From: Paenibacillus kobensis NBRC 15729
GTDB lineage: Bacteria; Bacillota; Bacilli; Paenibacillales; Paenibacillaceae
Length of the DNA: 64,000 nt
Assembly (NCBI RefSeq): GCF_004000825.1
Contig: NZ_BILZ01000026.1
Span: forward strand, 16,047-80,046
Reading direction: 5' to 3'
Shown here one piece after another: positions 44,584 through 53,397 of this stretch (within the stretch, counting starts at the first letter, position 1; the number at the start of each line of letters is the position of its first letter). The notes below the pieces were generated by a model that ran no database searches, was not told the origin of the DNA, and saw only the letters and a program-made list of their open reading frames with translations. The translations under genes and the position numbers were made by a program.

Positions 44584-45954
44584 CTATCCGAGCGCTGCCG
44601 CGAGCGCCTCCGCCACGGTGGTTACGCCGATGATTTCGATGTTAGACGGCGGCTTCCATCCCTTGAGACTATTCTCAGGCATGATAACCCGCTTGAATCC
44701 GAGCTTCTCCGCTTCGCGCACCCTCTGCTCCGCGCGGGATACGGCGCGGACCTCGCCAGTCAGGCCGACTTCGCCGAACACGACGTCGAACGGACGAGTC
44801 GGCGCATCGCGGAAGCTTGATGCAATGCTGACCGCGACCGCCAGGTCGACGGCCGGCTCATCGAGCTTGACGCCGCCTGCCACGTTCAAGTACGCGTCTT
44901 GATTTTGCAGAAACATGCCCATCCGCTTCTCCAGCACAGCAATAATAAGCGCTAACCGGTGATGGTCGATGCCGGCGGACATACGCCGCGGAGACGGGAA
45001 ATTCGTGGATGCGACCAACGCTTGCAGCTCGACGAGTACAGGTCTTGTGCCTTCCATGCTCGCCACGACTGTCGAACCGGCTACGCCGAGCGGACGTTCA
45101 GAGAGGAACAGCTCAGACGGATTCGCCACCTCGCGAAGTCCAGACTCTCCCATCTCGAATATGCCGATCTCATTCGTCGAACCGAACCGGTTCTTCACGG
45201 CTCTCAGCAGCCGGTATGTATGGTGCCGCTCGCCTTCGAAATAGAGCACGCAGTCCACCATGTGCTCGAGCATCCGCGGTCCGGCAATCGCTCCTTCCTT
45301 CGTAACGTGTCCAACGAGAACGGTCGCGATGCCTTTGATCTTCGCAATGCGCATGAAGTGCGACGTGCACTCCCTTACTTGCGCAACGCTGCCCGGCGCC
45401 GATTGCACGTTCGGATCGAACACGGTCTGAATCGAGTCGATGACGACAAGAGCAGGGTCGACCGACTCGATCGCTTCGCGGATCGATTCAACGTTCGTCT
45501 CGCACAACACGTACAGCTGCTCCGACAGCGAACCAAGACGGTCTGCGCGCAATTTGGTCTGACGGACCGATTCCTCGCCCGATATATAGAGGACCCGCAA
45601 TCCGCTGGCTGCAAGCGAGTGAGACGTCTGCAGCAGCAGCGTCGATTTGCCAATGCCTGGATCGCCGCCCACGAGGATGAGCGAGCCGGGCACGACTCCG
45701 CCTCCAAGAACGCGGTTCAGCTCGCCAAGCTTCGTATCGACACGCGGTTCTTGATCACTTTCTATGTGTATGATGGAACGCGCTTTTTCTTTCGTTTGAA
45801 AAACGGCGGCTCCCGCCGCTCCTGCCGTGCGGACGACCGTCTCCTTCTCCTCCACCATGGAGTTCCAGGCGCCGCAGCCGGGGCATTTGCCCAGCCATTT
45901 CGGCGATTCGGTGCCGCATTCCGTGCATACGAATTTTACTTTTATTTTTGCCAT
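44584..45954 (-). CDS. radA: DNA repair protein RadA
   Basis: 456 residues. N-terminal zinc finger C10-x2-C13, C24-x2-C27; Walker [11 protein letters not shown] (96-105); the RadA motif [11 protein letters not shown] near 250; C-terminal Lon-like domain ending EALAAALG. It is a RecA-like helicase for branch migration. TAGGGGAGCCGACA precedes the ATG. In Bacillus it lies directly after clpC; here about 8 kb separates them. Confidence 0.97.
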   Translation of the reverse strand: MAKIKVKFVCTECGTESPKWLGKCPGCGAWNSMVEEKETVVRTAGAAGAAVFQTKEKARSIIHIESDQEPRVDTKLGELNRVLGGGVVPGSLILVGGDPGIGKSTLLLQTSHSLAASGLRVLYISGEESVRQTKLRADRLGSLSEQLYVLCETNVESIREAIESVDPALVVIDSIQTVFDPNVQSAPGSVAQVRECTSHFMRIAKIKGIATVLVGHVTKEGAIAGPRMLEHMVDCVLYFEGERHHTYRLLRAVKNRFGSTNEIGIFEMGESGLREVANPSELFLSERPLGVAGSTVVASMEGTRPVLVELQALVASTNFPSPRRMSAGIDHHRLALIIAVLEKRMGMFLQNQDAYLNVAGGVKLDEPAVDLAVAVSIASSFRDAPTRPFDVVFGEVGLTGEVRAVSRAEQRVREAEKLGFKRVIMPENSLKGWKPPSNIEIIGVTTVAEALAAALG

Positions 45955-46027
45955 TGTCGGCTCCCCTAGCAGTTAAACGGTATCATTCAAAGTTTACCAT
46001 TTCCAAGACGCAATATAAAGCCCACGA

Positions 46028-46075
46028 CGAAAAGGGACGCCGCCGCGCCATTACGTATGGCTAAGCGGGTCCCTT
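46028..46075 (-). terminator. Terminator after the heme monooxygenase gene
   Basis: AAGGGAC and GTCCCTT with GCGG/CCGC and GCCAT/ATGGC pairs inside, then TTTTCGTCG on the minus strand. It closes the accessory block. Confidence 0.8.
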
Positions 46076-46129
46076 AGGCAAGACCTTGCAACTCAAATAC
46101 TTGATCCATCATTGGGCGTTGTCCGGAAA

Positions 46130-46525
46130 TTAGCCCTCCGCTTGGACAGAAGCCTCCGCCTGCTGCTCGAACAGCACCTCATGAATGGACAACTTCGCTC
46201 CCAGCATAACTGGTCCTTCTTCGGAAGAAGCCGGGCGGCCTCCTTCGGCCGCGCCATGGGCAGGTGCGCCCTCGGTAGCCGTCGGCTTGCCTCTGCCCGC
46301 ATGCGCCTGCTTGAACGAGTCGCTGTTCACCCAGCCGTCGAACGCTTCCTTCGTCTCCCACAGCGTCATCACTTTCAATTCGTCCTGCTCCCCCTCTTCG
46401 GAGAGCAGCAGCTCCATCCGCACAAAGCCCGGCATCTTGTGCACGCCCTTCGGATTTTTGAACCGCTCGGCGACAGACCGGCCGTGGCCTTGGCGGATCG
46501 AGATCGTATTCGTCACCATAATCAT
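46130..46525 (-). CDS. IsdG/HmoA-like heme-degrading monooxygenase
   Basis: 131 residues, ABM fold. The family residues Asn near the start (VTNTIS, N6), Trp (DGWVNSDSF) and His (KQAHAG) are present; in IsdG the Asn-Trp-His set is the active site. GFVRMELLLSEEGEQDELKVMTLWETKEAF matches the core. A Gly/Ala/Glu-rich insert of about 20 residues follows the histidine. The enzyme should open heme to free iron. Unlike many homologues it is next to a sulfur importer rather than an iron system. Confidence 0.82.
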   Translation of the reverse strand: MIMVTNTISIRQGHGRSVAERFKNPKGVHKMPGFVRMELLLSEEGEQDELKVMTLWETKEAFDGWVNSDSFKQAHAGRGKPTATEGAPAHGAAEGGRPASSEEGPVMLGAKLSIHEVLFEQQAEASVQAEG

Positions 46526-46575
46526 TATTGCGCGCCTCCCTTTATCGCTTGACTGCCTTTCTCTCTAGTAGTTTA

Positions 46576-48078
46576 TCAGTCAAGAGAACGCGAAACAAAT
46601 GGTGCGGCGTCTCCCGCTTCCTGCGCCGCCGCATTCGAACCAGAAGATACGGCTCTCCTGCGGCGCCGGAGCAGCAGCGACAGCGGCAAGCCGAACGAAG
46701 TTAGCACGAGCGCAAGCACGAAGACGTCGCTTAATCCTCGAATATAAGCATGTGCATCGGCAGCGTAATGTCCCGGGTCACCTCCATAAGCATTCGTCCG
46801 CGCATAGAAATAAGCGGTGAACACGCCAATCGCCAGCGCGCCCCCCGCTTGCCGGATCCAATTGATCAGCGCAGAGGCATGCGACGACAGACGCGGTTCG
46901 ACGGCCGACATGCCCGCATTCATCGCCGGCGTCATCGATAAGCCGATACCCATATAGCGAACGGCCATCCATAGCATTACGAAACCGTGGCTGGAATGCT
47001 CATTCAGCCGGCTGAACTGCCAAGTCGCGAGCAGCAAGAGAAGCGTACCGGCGATGAGCAGCTTGCGGGCGCCGAGTCTTGCGTACAGCTTGGAGGCAAC
47101 GGTCGTGGCCAGCGTCATCGTTAAGGCCGGCGGCAGCAACAAGAGTCCGACGTGCATAGGGGTCATGCCCTGAACCTGCTGCAGAAATAACGGGATAAAG
47201 TAAATTCCCGAATACAATCCGGTTATGAGAATGAGCGAAGCGGACAAGCTTGCCGTGAACGTTCGGTTCGCGAATAAATGCAGCTGCAGCAGCGGCCGTT
47301 CGATCCGCAGGCTCCGGCGTATGAACAACGTGATTAAGCAAACCGAGCTAATGCCAAGCGCCTGTAAGGCGGGCGAAGCGATCCCCCACCGGTTCAGATT
47401 GCTGAATACGAGCAGCAGCGACAGCGTTCCGCCGATGACATAGCATAGGCTCGGAATATCCGGCCGCTTCACTGCGCCGCGGACAGCCTGGTGCGGCAAA
47501 TACGTGTATCCCATCCACCAGACGAGCAGGCCAAGCGGCACGGTAACCCAGAATAACAGCCGCCAATCCGACTGCAAGAGCCAGCCGCTTACGGTCGGCG
47601 CTAACGCCGGACCCAAAATGGTCGACATCGTCCACCAGCCAAGCGCTGACGAATGCTGCTCTTTGGGCAGCGTCCCATAAATAATGGACAGCGTGAGCGG
47701 CTGCATAATACCGCAGAATACGCCCTGCAACGTGCGGAAGACGATCAGCGAACCAATGTTCCAAGCGAAGGAGCATATAATCGAGCATAGCGTCAGCATG
47801 ACCGTGCATAGGAGAAACAGCCGGCGGGCTCCGAACCGCTCTTCAAGATAAGCGCACAGCGGAGCGGCCATGCCGGTAGCGAGCGTAAATCCGGTCATAA
47901 GCCATTGCGCCGTCTGTAAGTCGGTATGAAAAATCGAAATAAATCCAGGCAGCACTGCGTTCAGCGACACAACGTGATAAATGGACAGAAAAGAACCGAG
48001 GAACAGCGCCGCCATTGGCAGGCGGTGCCCTCCCCGGTTGTCTATCCCTCCGATGTTCGCTGCATGCGCAGCTCTCAC
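46576..48078 (-). CDS. MFS drug exporter, DHA2 (EmrB) type
   Basis: 500 residues from a GTG at 48078 that shares bases with the monooxygenase stop (GTGA); an ATG about 23 codons on, at the first membrane helix, is also possible. About 14 membrane helices as in the DHA2 group. WLMTGFTLATGMAAPLCAYLEERFGARRLFLL is the typical helix 1-2 region and the motif-C-like SALGWWTMSTILGPALAPTVSGWLL follows. Likely exports a toxic by-product, or drugs; substrate unknown. Confidence 0.85.
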   Translation of the reverse strand: MRAAHAANIGGIDNRGGHRLPMAALFLGSFLSIYHVVSLNAVLPGFISIFHTDLQTAQWLMTGFTLATGMAAPLCAYLEERFGARRLFLLCTVMLTLCSIICSFAWNIGSLIVFRTLQGVFCGIMQPLTLSIIYGTLPKEQHSSALGWWTMSTILGPALAPTVSGWLLQSDWRLLFWVTVPLGLLVWWMGYTYLPHQAVRGAVKRPDIPSLCYVIGGTLSLLLVFSNLNRWGIASPALQALGISSVCLITLFIRRSLRIERPLLQLHLFANRTFTASLSASLILITGLYSGIYFIPLFLQQVQGMTPMHVGLLLLPPALTMTLATTVASKLYARLGARKLLIAGTLLLLLATWQFSRLNEHSSHGFVMLWMAVRYMGIGLSMTPAMNAGMSAVEPRLSSHASALINWIRQAGGALAIGVFTAYFYARTNAYGGDPGHYAADAHAYIRGLSDVFVLALVLTSFGLPLSLLLRRRRRAVSSGSNAAAQEAGDAAPFVSRSLD

Positions 48079-49484
48079 TCCGCCACCTTCACGGCAGGCT
48101 CCGCCTGCGGAATAAGGCGGTTGGCCGAAGGGCGCTGCAAGCCCAGATTGTCCCGCAGCGTCTTCCCTTCGTACTCTTCGCGGAACAGGCCGCGGCGCTG
48201 AAGTTCCGGCACAACGAGGTCGACGAATTCTTCGAGCCCTCCCGGCAAATACGGCGGCATAATATTGAAGCCGTCTGCCGCCCCGTTCTCGAACCATTCC
48301 TGCAGCTGGTCGGCGATCTGCGACGGTGTGCCGATAATTTCCCGGTGTCCGCGCGCGCCTGCGATGCGCTGATATAACTGGCGTATCGTCAATTGCTCGC
48401 GGTCGGCCAAATCTTTGAGCAGCTGGAACCGGCTCTTGCCGCCGTTAATTTGCGATAAGTGCGGCAGCTCCGGCAGCGGTCCGTCGACCGGATAAGGCGA
48501 CAGATCGAAGCTGATGAGACTGGACAATAGCGCTACGCCGGCTTGCTCCGGGATGAGCTGCTCGAGCAGCGCTTTTTTCTCCGCCGCCTCTTCTTCCGTC
48601 CGTCCGATGATCGGGAATACGCCCGGCATGATTTTGAGTTCATCCGCCTTGCGGCCATACTTGGCCAACCGGCCTTTCACGTCGGCATAGAACTGTTGTG
48701 CCTCCTCCAGCGTCTGCCAAGCTGTAAAGATCACTTCCGCCGTACGGGCCGCAAGCTCCTTACCCGGCTCCGACGCGCCGGCTTGAATGACGACGGGATG
48801 TCCTTGGATCGGCCTGGCGACATTGAGCGGACCGCGTACGTTGAAAAATTTGCCCTTATGGTTGATCGGCTGCACCTTGCCTCGGTCCGCGAAGCGAGCC
48901 GCTCCTTTATCGAACAGCAGCGCGTCATCGTCCCAGCTGTCCCACAGCTTCGTGACAACGTCAACGAACTCTTCTGCCCGCTCGTACCGGAGGTCATGCT
49001 GGACATGCTTCTCGAGATTAAAATTGCGCGCTTCCGCATCCGTCCCCGACGTGACGACGTTCCATGCCGCACGGCCAGAGCTTAAATAATCGAGCGAAGC
49101 GAATTTGCGCGCGACGTGGAACGGTTCGTTATACGTGGTGGACACCGTGCCGGCCAGGCCGATTCGCTCCGTAACGGAGCTTAACGCTGACAGCAGCGTG
49201 AAAGGCTCGGGACGCACGTTGACCGTCTGCTCCAGCGCTTCCGGGAACCGCTCCGCTACCGCGTAGCCGTCGGCCAGAAACACCATATCGAACTTGCCCC
49301 GCTCCGCCGTCTGAGCAAGCTGCTTATAGAAGCTGAAGTCGAGCACGCTCGCCGCATCCGCGTCCGGATAACGCCAAGCCGCGACGTGATGGCCGGGAAT
49401 CATGAAGAACGCGCCGAGCTTCAATTGTTTGCGTCTGGCAGGAGGATTCGATTGGTTCGTGTTGGATTGATTTGTTTCGCTCAT
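48075..49484 (-). CDS. FMN-dependent monooxygenase, NtaA/SnaA/DszA type
   Basis: 469 residues, luciferase-like TIM barrel. GAFFMIPGHHVAAWRYPDA, YNEPFHVARKFASLDYLSSGRAAWNVVTS and PVVIQAGASEPGKELAAR are typical of this subgroup, which cleaves C-S or C-N bonds in sulfonates, sulfones or aminocarboxylates. It needs a flavin reductase, which I do not see here. Next to an SsuABC-like importer it probably frees sulfite from an organosulfur compound. ATG at 49484 after AAGGGAGTGG. Confidence 0.9.
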   Translation of the reverse strand: MSETNQSNTNQSNPPARRKQLKLGAFFMIPGHHVAAWRYPDADAASVLDFSFYKQLAQTAERGKFDMVFLADGYAVAERFPEALEQTVNVRPEPFTLLSALSSVTERIGLAGTVSTTYNEPFHVARKFASLDYLSSGRAAWNVVTSGTDAEARNFNLEKHVQHDLRYERAEEFVDVVTKLWDSWDDDALLFDKGAARFADRGKVQPINHKGKFFNVRGPLNVARPIQGHPVVIQAGASEPGKELAARTAEVIFTAWQTLEEAQQFYADVKGRLAKYGRKADELKIMPGVFPIIGRTEEEAAEKKALLEQLIPEQAGVALLSSLISFDLSPYPVDGPLPELPHLSQINGGKSRFQLLKDLADREQLTIRQLYQRIAGARGHREIIGTPSQIADQLQEWFENGAADGFNIMPPYLPGGLEEFVDLVVPELQRRGLFREEYEGKTLRDNLGLQRPSANRLIPQAEPAVKVAE

Positions 49485-49511
49485 TATAGTCCACTCCCTT
49501 AGTTTCGATCT

Positions 49512-50345
49512 TTATTCGTGCGATTGCGTCTTCCAGGACGAGAATCTTCTCTCCAGCGTCACCAGCAGTTGATTGAACAGAAGGCCAAGCAGCGAGATCG
49601 TAATAATGCCTGCGAACATTTGCGGAATTTGAAAATTGAATTGCGTATAGTTAATGAGGTAACCGAGGCCTGCTTTCGCTCCGACCATCTCCGCCGCAAC
49701 GAGTACGAGAATCGAGCTTGCTCCTGCCAGCCTGATCCCCGTAAAGATCGTCGGAACGGATGCGGGCAGAATGACCTTCTGGAACAGCCGCAGCGGTCCG
49801 AGTCCCATCGATTTCGCGGATTTGATCAGCAACGGGTCGACATTCTTAACGCCGCTAATCGTGTTGAGCAGGATCGGCCACGAGCAGGCGTAGAACACGA
49901 TAGCGATTTTGGACGTTTCGCCGATACCTAGAATGAGAATGAAGACGGGCAGCAGCGCCAGCGCAGCCGTGTTGCGGAACAGCTCCAGCACCGGTGTCAG
50001 CAGCTCCGACAGCTTCGGATACCAGCCGATCAGCAAGCCGAGCGGAATGGCAGCCGCTATCGCGAGAATAAATCCGGCTAATGACCGTGCGATGCTTGAT
50101 TGAAAGTGCGTGCCCAGTTCTCCGCTGACGAGCATTTCCCACCATGCTTTAATGTCGACGCTGAACGGCGGGAAGAACGTCCGGTCGACGAGGCCGATTC
50201 GCGGGATTACTTCCCATACGGCCAGCAGGACGATAATCGCGATGGTGCGTTTAAACACCTTGTTCAGCAAACCGAGCGGCAGCGACAATGCGTTCGTTCT
50301 CGTGCCGCCGAGGGGCACAGATACCGTTTTGTCCAATACAGCCAT
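49512..50345 (-). CDS. SsuC-like ABC importer permease
   Basis: 277 residues, about six membrane helices, binding-protein-dependent permease with the EAA loop VDPLLIKSAKSMGLGPLRLFQKVILPASVPTIFTGIRLAGAS. The first 30 residues are a cytoplasmic tail. Partners: ATPase 24 bases upstream and the binding protein further up. Substrate by context: an aliphatic sulfonate or sulfonate-like compound. Confidence 0.9.
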   Translation of the reverse strand: MAVLDKTVSVPLGGTRTNALSLPLGLLNKVFKRTIAIIVLLAVWEVIPRIGLVDRTFFPPFSVDIKAWWEMLVSGELGTHFQSSIARSLAGFILAIAAAIPLGLLIGWYPKLSELLTPVLELFRNTAALALLPVFILILGIGETSKIAIVFYACSWPILLNTISGVKNVDPLLIKSAKSMGLGPLRLFQKVILPASVPTIFTGIRLAGASSILVLVAAEMVGAKAGLGYLINYTQFNFQIPQMFAGIITISLLGLLFNQLLVTLERRFSSWKTQSHE

Positions 50346-50369
50346 CTTCTCTTCCTCCTCTGCTCTTCG

Positions 50370-51215
50370 TTATGCGCGGGAGCCTGCGGCAGCATTGCCG
50401 GGCTGAGCTTTGCTTCGCTCCTGCAGCTCCGCTCTCGATACTTCTTCCCGCAGCAGTCCCCATATCTCGTGCCTCAACTCACCGAAAGCCGGCAGCGACC
50501 GGATATCCTCTTCCGTGCTTCTCGTATCGATAGGGATGTCGATGATCTGCTTGATCGTGCCCGGTCTCGACGTCATCACCGCGACCCGCTGTCCAAGATA
50601 GACCGCCTCATCAATCCCGTGCGTAATAAAAATAATCGTCTTCTTCGTCTGCTCCCAGATGCGAAGCAGCTCGCCCTGCAGCGTCTCCCTCGTCTGCGCA
50701 TCGAGCGCTGCGAACGGTTCATCCATGAGCAGAACGTCCGGGTCGTACGCCAAGCTCCGGGCGATAGCTACACGCTGCTTCATGCCGCCGGACAACTCAT
50801 GCGGGTAACGCTGTTCGAAGCCTGCCAGACCGACCAGTTCGAGAAAATGGCTCGCACGCTCGCTGCGCTCTTTGCGCGGGACGCCTTTGGCCTCCAGGCC
50901 GAATTCGATATTTTGCTTCGCCGTCTTCCAGGGGAACAGCGCATATTGCTGGAACACGATGCCGCGGTCTAAGCCCGGCCCCTCAATGGGCTTGCCGTCA
51001 ATCAGAATCTCGCCTGACGAAGGCTTCGTCAGCCCGCCCAGCATATCGAGCAGCGTGGACTTGCCGCATCCGCTCGGTCCGACGATGACCATAAATTCTC
51101 CGTCACGCACTTCGAAATTAATGTCCCTAACGGCTGTGAAAGTGGAGTACGCGCCCCTTCCCGCCGCCGCGTTGCGGACTTTAAAAAACTTATTGACGTT
51201 CTGAAATTGAATCAT
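50370..51215 (-). CDS. SsuB-like ABC importer ATPase
   Basis: 281 residues from the ATG at 51215, after AAGGGGGCC. Walker A GPSGCGKST (about 49-57), signature LSGGMKQRVAIARS, Walker B VLLMDEPFAALD, and switch histidine in FITHGIDEAV. Close to SsuB/TauB. A stretch of repeats lies between it and the binding-protein gene, so it may have a second promoter or be read only weakly from the first. Confidence 0.9.
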   Translation of the reverse strand: MIQFQNVNKFFKVRNAAAGRGAYSTFTAVRDINFEVRDGEFMVIVGPSGCGKSTLLDMLGGLTKPSSGEILIDGKPIEGPGLDRGIVFQQYALFPWKTAKQNIEFGLEAKGVPRKERSERASHFLELVGLAGFEQRYPHELSGGMKQRVAIARSLAYDPDVLLMDEPFAALDAQTRETLQGELLRIWEQTKKTIIFITHGIDEAVYLGQRVAVMTSRPGTIKQIIDIPIDTRSTEEDIRSLPAFGELRHEIWGLLREEVSRAELQERSKAQPGNAAAGSRA

Positions 51216-51319
51216 CGTCGTGGCCCCCTTTGTCCCCCTGCGGGGGATAGTTCCATTGGGCTCTGCCCTCTGGACTCCCGTTAAGGGGCTTCGCCCCTCA
51301 AACACTCTTGTTTACACCT

Positions 51320-51386
51320 AAACCCTCAGGGCCTCTTTCTACCCACCCAAACCCTCAAGGCCTCTTTCTACCCACCCAAACCCTCC
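51320..51386. repeat. 29-bp tandem repeat, 2.3 copies
   Basis: Two units (51320-51348, 51349-51377) differ at one position (CTCAGGG against CTCAAGG), and a third begins at 51378. Too few and too close for a CRISPR array. Confidence 0.85.
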
Positions 51387-51463
51387 CTGCAAGGGAGGGC
51401 CCCAGAGAGCTCGCGCCCTCTGGACTCCGCTAAGTCCGTTCTTGCTTCCGCCGTTCGTCCCCA

Positions 51464-51594
51464 TCGCTTGCCGTCCCTCCCGGGACCCGCTCCACTTCCG
51501 CCGCATCTATCCACGCTTTCACGTGCGCAACCTGTTCGTTTCCCCTCGCATCATTCGCACTGACACTCGCTTGCCGTCCCTCCGGGACCCGCTC
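51464..51594. repeat. Direct repeat pair of about 28 bp
   Basis: The core CTTGCCGTCCCTC-CGGGACCCGCTC occurs at 51464-51493 and 51567-51594, the second copy one C shorter. Each carries a GTCCC...GGGAC stem. Confidence 0.8.
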
Positions 51595-51707
51595 TCCTTT
51601 ACCCGCTCCCCACTCTACAGCTCCGCCCATTGTTCCCGGGCTCCGCCTAAAGCGAGTTACTGACGGCTTTGCCTGGTTGGCGAGATTGGTGATGTTAGAT
51701 AAATTAG

Positions 51708-51892
51708 CTAACGAATCGTACGAGCGCTATTGCATCCTATTTGGTTACTTTTACAATCTAACGAACTCCAGAAGCGCTATTTAATCCGTTTAACCCTGTT
51801 TGGATAGGATCAGGACAGAATAACGCCGACTGAGTTCGTTAGACACTCAGAATAGTCATTTTCCTCTGAATAACGCTTCTACGGTTCGTTAC
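51708..51892. repeat. Four copies of an AACGAAC/AGAAGCG repeat
   Basis: Copies at 51708-51731 and 51758-51782 (plus) and 51818-51842 and 51868-51892 (minus). Approximate consensus CTAACGAAC, four bases, AGAAGCG, CTATT. A fifth copy is 2 kb away at 54068. Confidence 0.8.
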
Positions 51893-52077
51893 ACTTGACC
51901 ACACAAATCCTGACACCATTTAAACCCGATCTTTAAACCCGCCGTATCCTACCCGATTCGATCTCTATCTTTTGGCCGTATCTCTATCTTTGTCTCTATC
52001 TATCTCTAATCCACTCATACTCCCTATGTCTTGCCTGTCTTTCACCCGAGGCCGTAGAACTCACGCTCCCCGTTAAG

Positions 52078-53148
52078 CTACTTTTTCTCTTGGTCGTTCT
52101 GGAAGGCGCTGAACTCGTTCGTGTAAAGATCGGATAATTTAATCTGGCCTTCCTTGAGTTCGCCGTCTTTGACGAGCCAGTCGGTCCATACCTTGAACTC
52201 GCTCTCGCGGATGTAGCCGCCTTTGCCTGCGATGCCGGTGCTTTTCCAATATTGAATCGCGGTCGCGTCCTCTTTGCGTCCACGCTTTTCGATAATCTCT
52301 TTATATTTGGCGATGACTTGTTCGCGAGGCGTCGTACGCGCCCATTCGATCGCTTTGCCGGTCGCTTCGACGAACTTCCGAACCGTGTTCGGATTGTCTT
52401 TAATAAATTTGTTCGTGAACACGTAGCTGCCCGCCGTGAACGTGCCGAACAGATCGTAATCGCTGAACAACCGGCGGATGCCGCCGCGCTCCAACGCTTT
52501 GTCCCGAAGCAAGCTGCCGAGCGCTGCTACGTCGATTTGCTTCTGGCGAAGCGTTTGTTCGGAGTTAACCGGCGGAATGACGACAAGCGTCACTTGCTTG
52601 ATCTCATCCTCGGTCAGTCCGTTCCGGCGCAAGTATTCTTTGATAACGAACTCGGAATGTGCGCCGAGCGTGTTGACGCCGATTTTTTTGCCGATCAAAT
52701 CTTTCGCCGTCTTAATCGGACTATCATCAAGCACGTAGAATCCGCCGTACGTATTCTCGTCAATGCCGTAGTAGCCAATAACGGCCTTCACCGGCGCACC
52801 CGCCGAAATCAATTTAATGATCGCCCCGTTGAACGCACCGCCAAAATCGGATTGTCCCGTCGCAGCCGTCTGAATATCTTGCGGACCGCTAATCGTGTTG
52901 CCAATCCACTTCAGCTTGAGCGGAGCGAGGTAGCCAAGCTCTTCCGCAAGCTCCGGATATGTAACCGACCCTACGCTTCCCTGATAACGAAGCTCCAGCG
53001 TTTCATACTCGGATCCGCTGCCAGCGCTTACCTTCGATTTGCTTTCGTTACCGCAGCCTGCAAGTATCACCACACCTGCAAGTGCCATAATCGCTATGGT
53101 CCATGCCCATTTATTCGTCGCCGTGCTTTTCTTCCTCATCTCCGTCAC
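52078..53148 (-). CDS. SsuA-like substrate-binding lipoprotein
   Basis: 356 residues from a GTG at 53148, 5 bases after AGGAG. An ATG three codons on abuts a GGAG and is unlikely. Signal peptide with lipobox VVILAGC (Cys near 32), then the NMT1/SsuA fold: LRYQGSVGSVTYPELAEELGYL, GAFNGAIIKLISAGAPVKAVIGYYG and LIGKKIGVNTLGAHSEF. Likely binds aliphatic sulfonates or a related compound at the cell surface. First gene of the block. Confidence 0.88.
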   Translation of the reverse strand: MTEMRKKSTATNKWAWTIAIMALAGVVILAGCGNESKSKVSAGSGSEYETLELRYQGSVGSVTYPELAEELGYLAPLKLKWIGNTISGPQDIQTAATGQSDFGGAFNGAIIKLISAGAPVKAVIGYYGIDENTYGGFYVLDDSPIKTAKDLIGKKIGVNTLGAHSEFVIKEYLRRNGLTEDEIKQVTLVVIPPVNSEQTLRQKQIDVAALGSLLRDKALERGGIRRLFSDYDLFGTFTAGSYVFTNKFIKDNPNTVRKFVEATGKAIEWARTTPREQVIAKYKEIIEKRGRKEDATAIQYWKSTGIAGKGGYIRESEFKVWTDWLVKDGELKEGQIKLSDLYTNEFSAFQNDQEKK

Positions 53149-53186
53149 GTCCTCTCCTAATGCTTCTCTTGGGTGACCTGCATACG

Positions 53187-53227
53187 CGAAAAGGCCTTTA
53201 CTCGGATTATCTCCGTCGTAAAGGCCT
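53187..53227 (-). terminator. Attenuator-like hairpin before the ssuA-like gene
   Basis: AAGGCCTTTAC and its complement, then TTTTCGC on the minus strand, lying between the promoter and the GTG start. It would end transcription early unless prevented. I see no known riboswitch around it. Confidence 0.65.
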
Positions 53228-53273
53228 CCAGATGCCTGGTCGGCAATCAACGAGCTGAACTCATTAATTTGAC

Positions 53274-53289
53274 AATTCCTATTGACTTA
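53274..53289 (-). promoter_or_regulatory. Possible CymR-type operator
   Basis: TAAGTCAATAGGAATT just after the predicted transcript start. It resembles, from memory, the ATNGGAAT core of CymR sites that switch off sulfur-uptake genes when cysteine is plentiful. Confidence 0.35.
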
Positions 53290-53300
53290 GTGTGATTAGA

Positions 53301-53329
53301 ATATTACCATCGGCTTCCACACTCGTCAA
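53301..53329 (-). promoter_or_regulatory. Promoter of the sulfonate-importer block
   Basis: TTGACG, a 17-base spacer and TAATAT on the minus strand, about 150 bases before the ssuA-like GTG. Confidence 0.8.
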
Positions 53330-53334
53330 TAGCT

Positions 53335-53372
53335 AAAAAGCCCCGCACGGAAATAAATTCCGATACGGGGCT
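53335..53372 (-). terminator. yfiT terminator
   Basis: AAGCCCCGTATCGGAA and near-complement TTCCGTGCGGGGCTT, then TTTTTAGC on the minus strand, 26 bases after the yfiT stop. Confidence 0.9.
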
Positions 53373-53397
53373 TAAGTCCTCTTTTTGAACGGTACAT

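Larger units (their letters stand above)
51216..52077. other. 862-bp non-coding, repeat-rich gap between ssuB- and ssuA-like genes
   Basis: No gene with a ribosome site, and no family resemblance in the short open frames. It holds a 29-bp tandem repeat (51320-51386), a pair of about 28-bp direct repeats (51464-51493 and 51567-51594), two copies of GGAGTCCAGAGGGC in hairpins, four copies of an AACGAAC...AGAAGCG repeat (51708-51892) and a GATAGAGAT-rich run near 51965-52010. Confidence 0.75.

Noticed and set aside
51320..51386. Tandem 29-bp repeat as a CRISPR array
   Set aside because: The units touch each other with no spacers, there are only two full copies, and no cas genes are nearby.
51442..51663. 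A 73-codon frame in the ssu gap as a gene
   Set aside because: It lacks a ribosome site, runs through the direct repeats and reads as a Pro/Arg/Ser-rich translation of repeat DNA.
53149..53300. SAM (S-box) riboswitch before the ssuA-like gene
   Set aside because: The leader is too short and lacks the conserved AGAG, GGCRGAGGGA and related S-box sequences.
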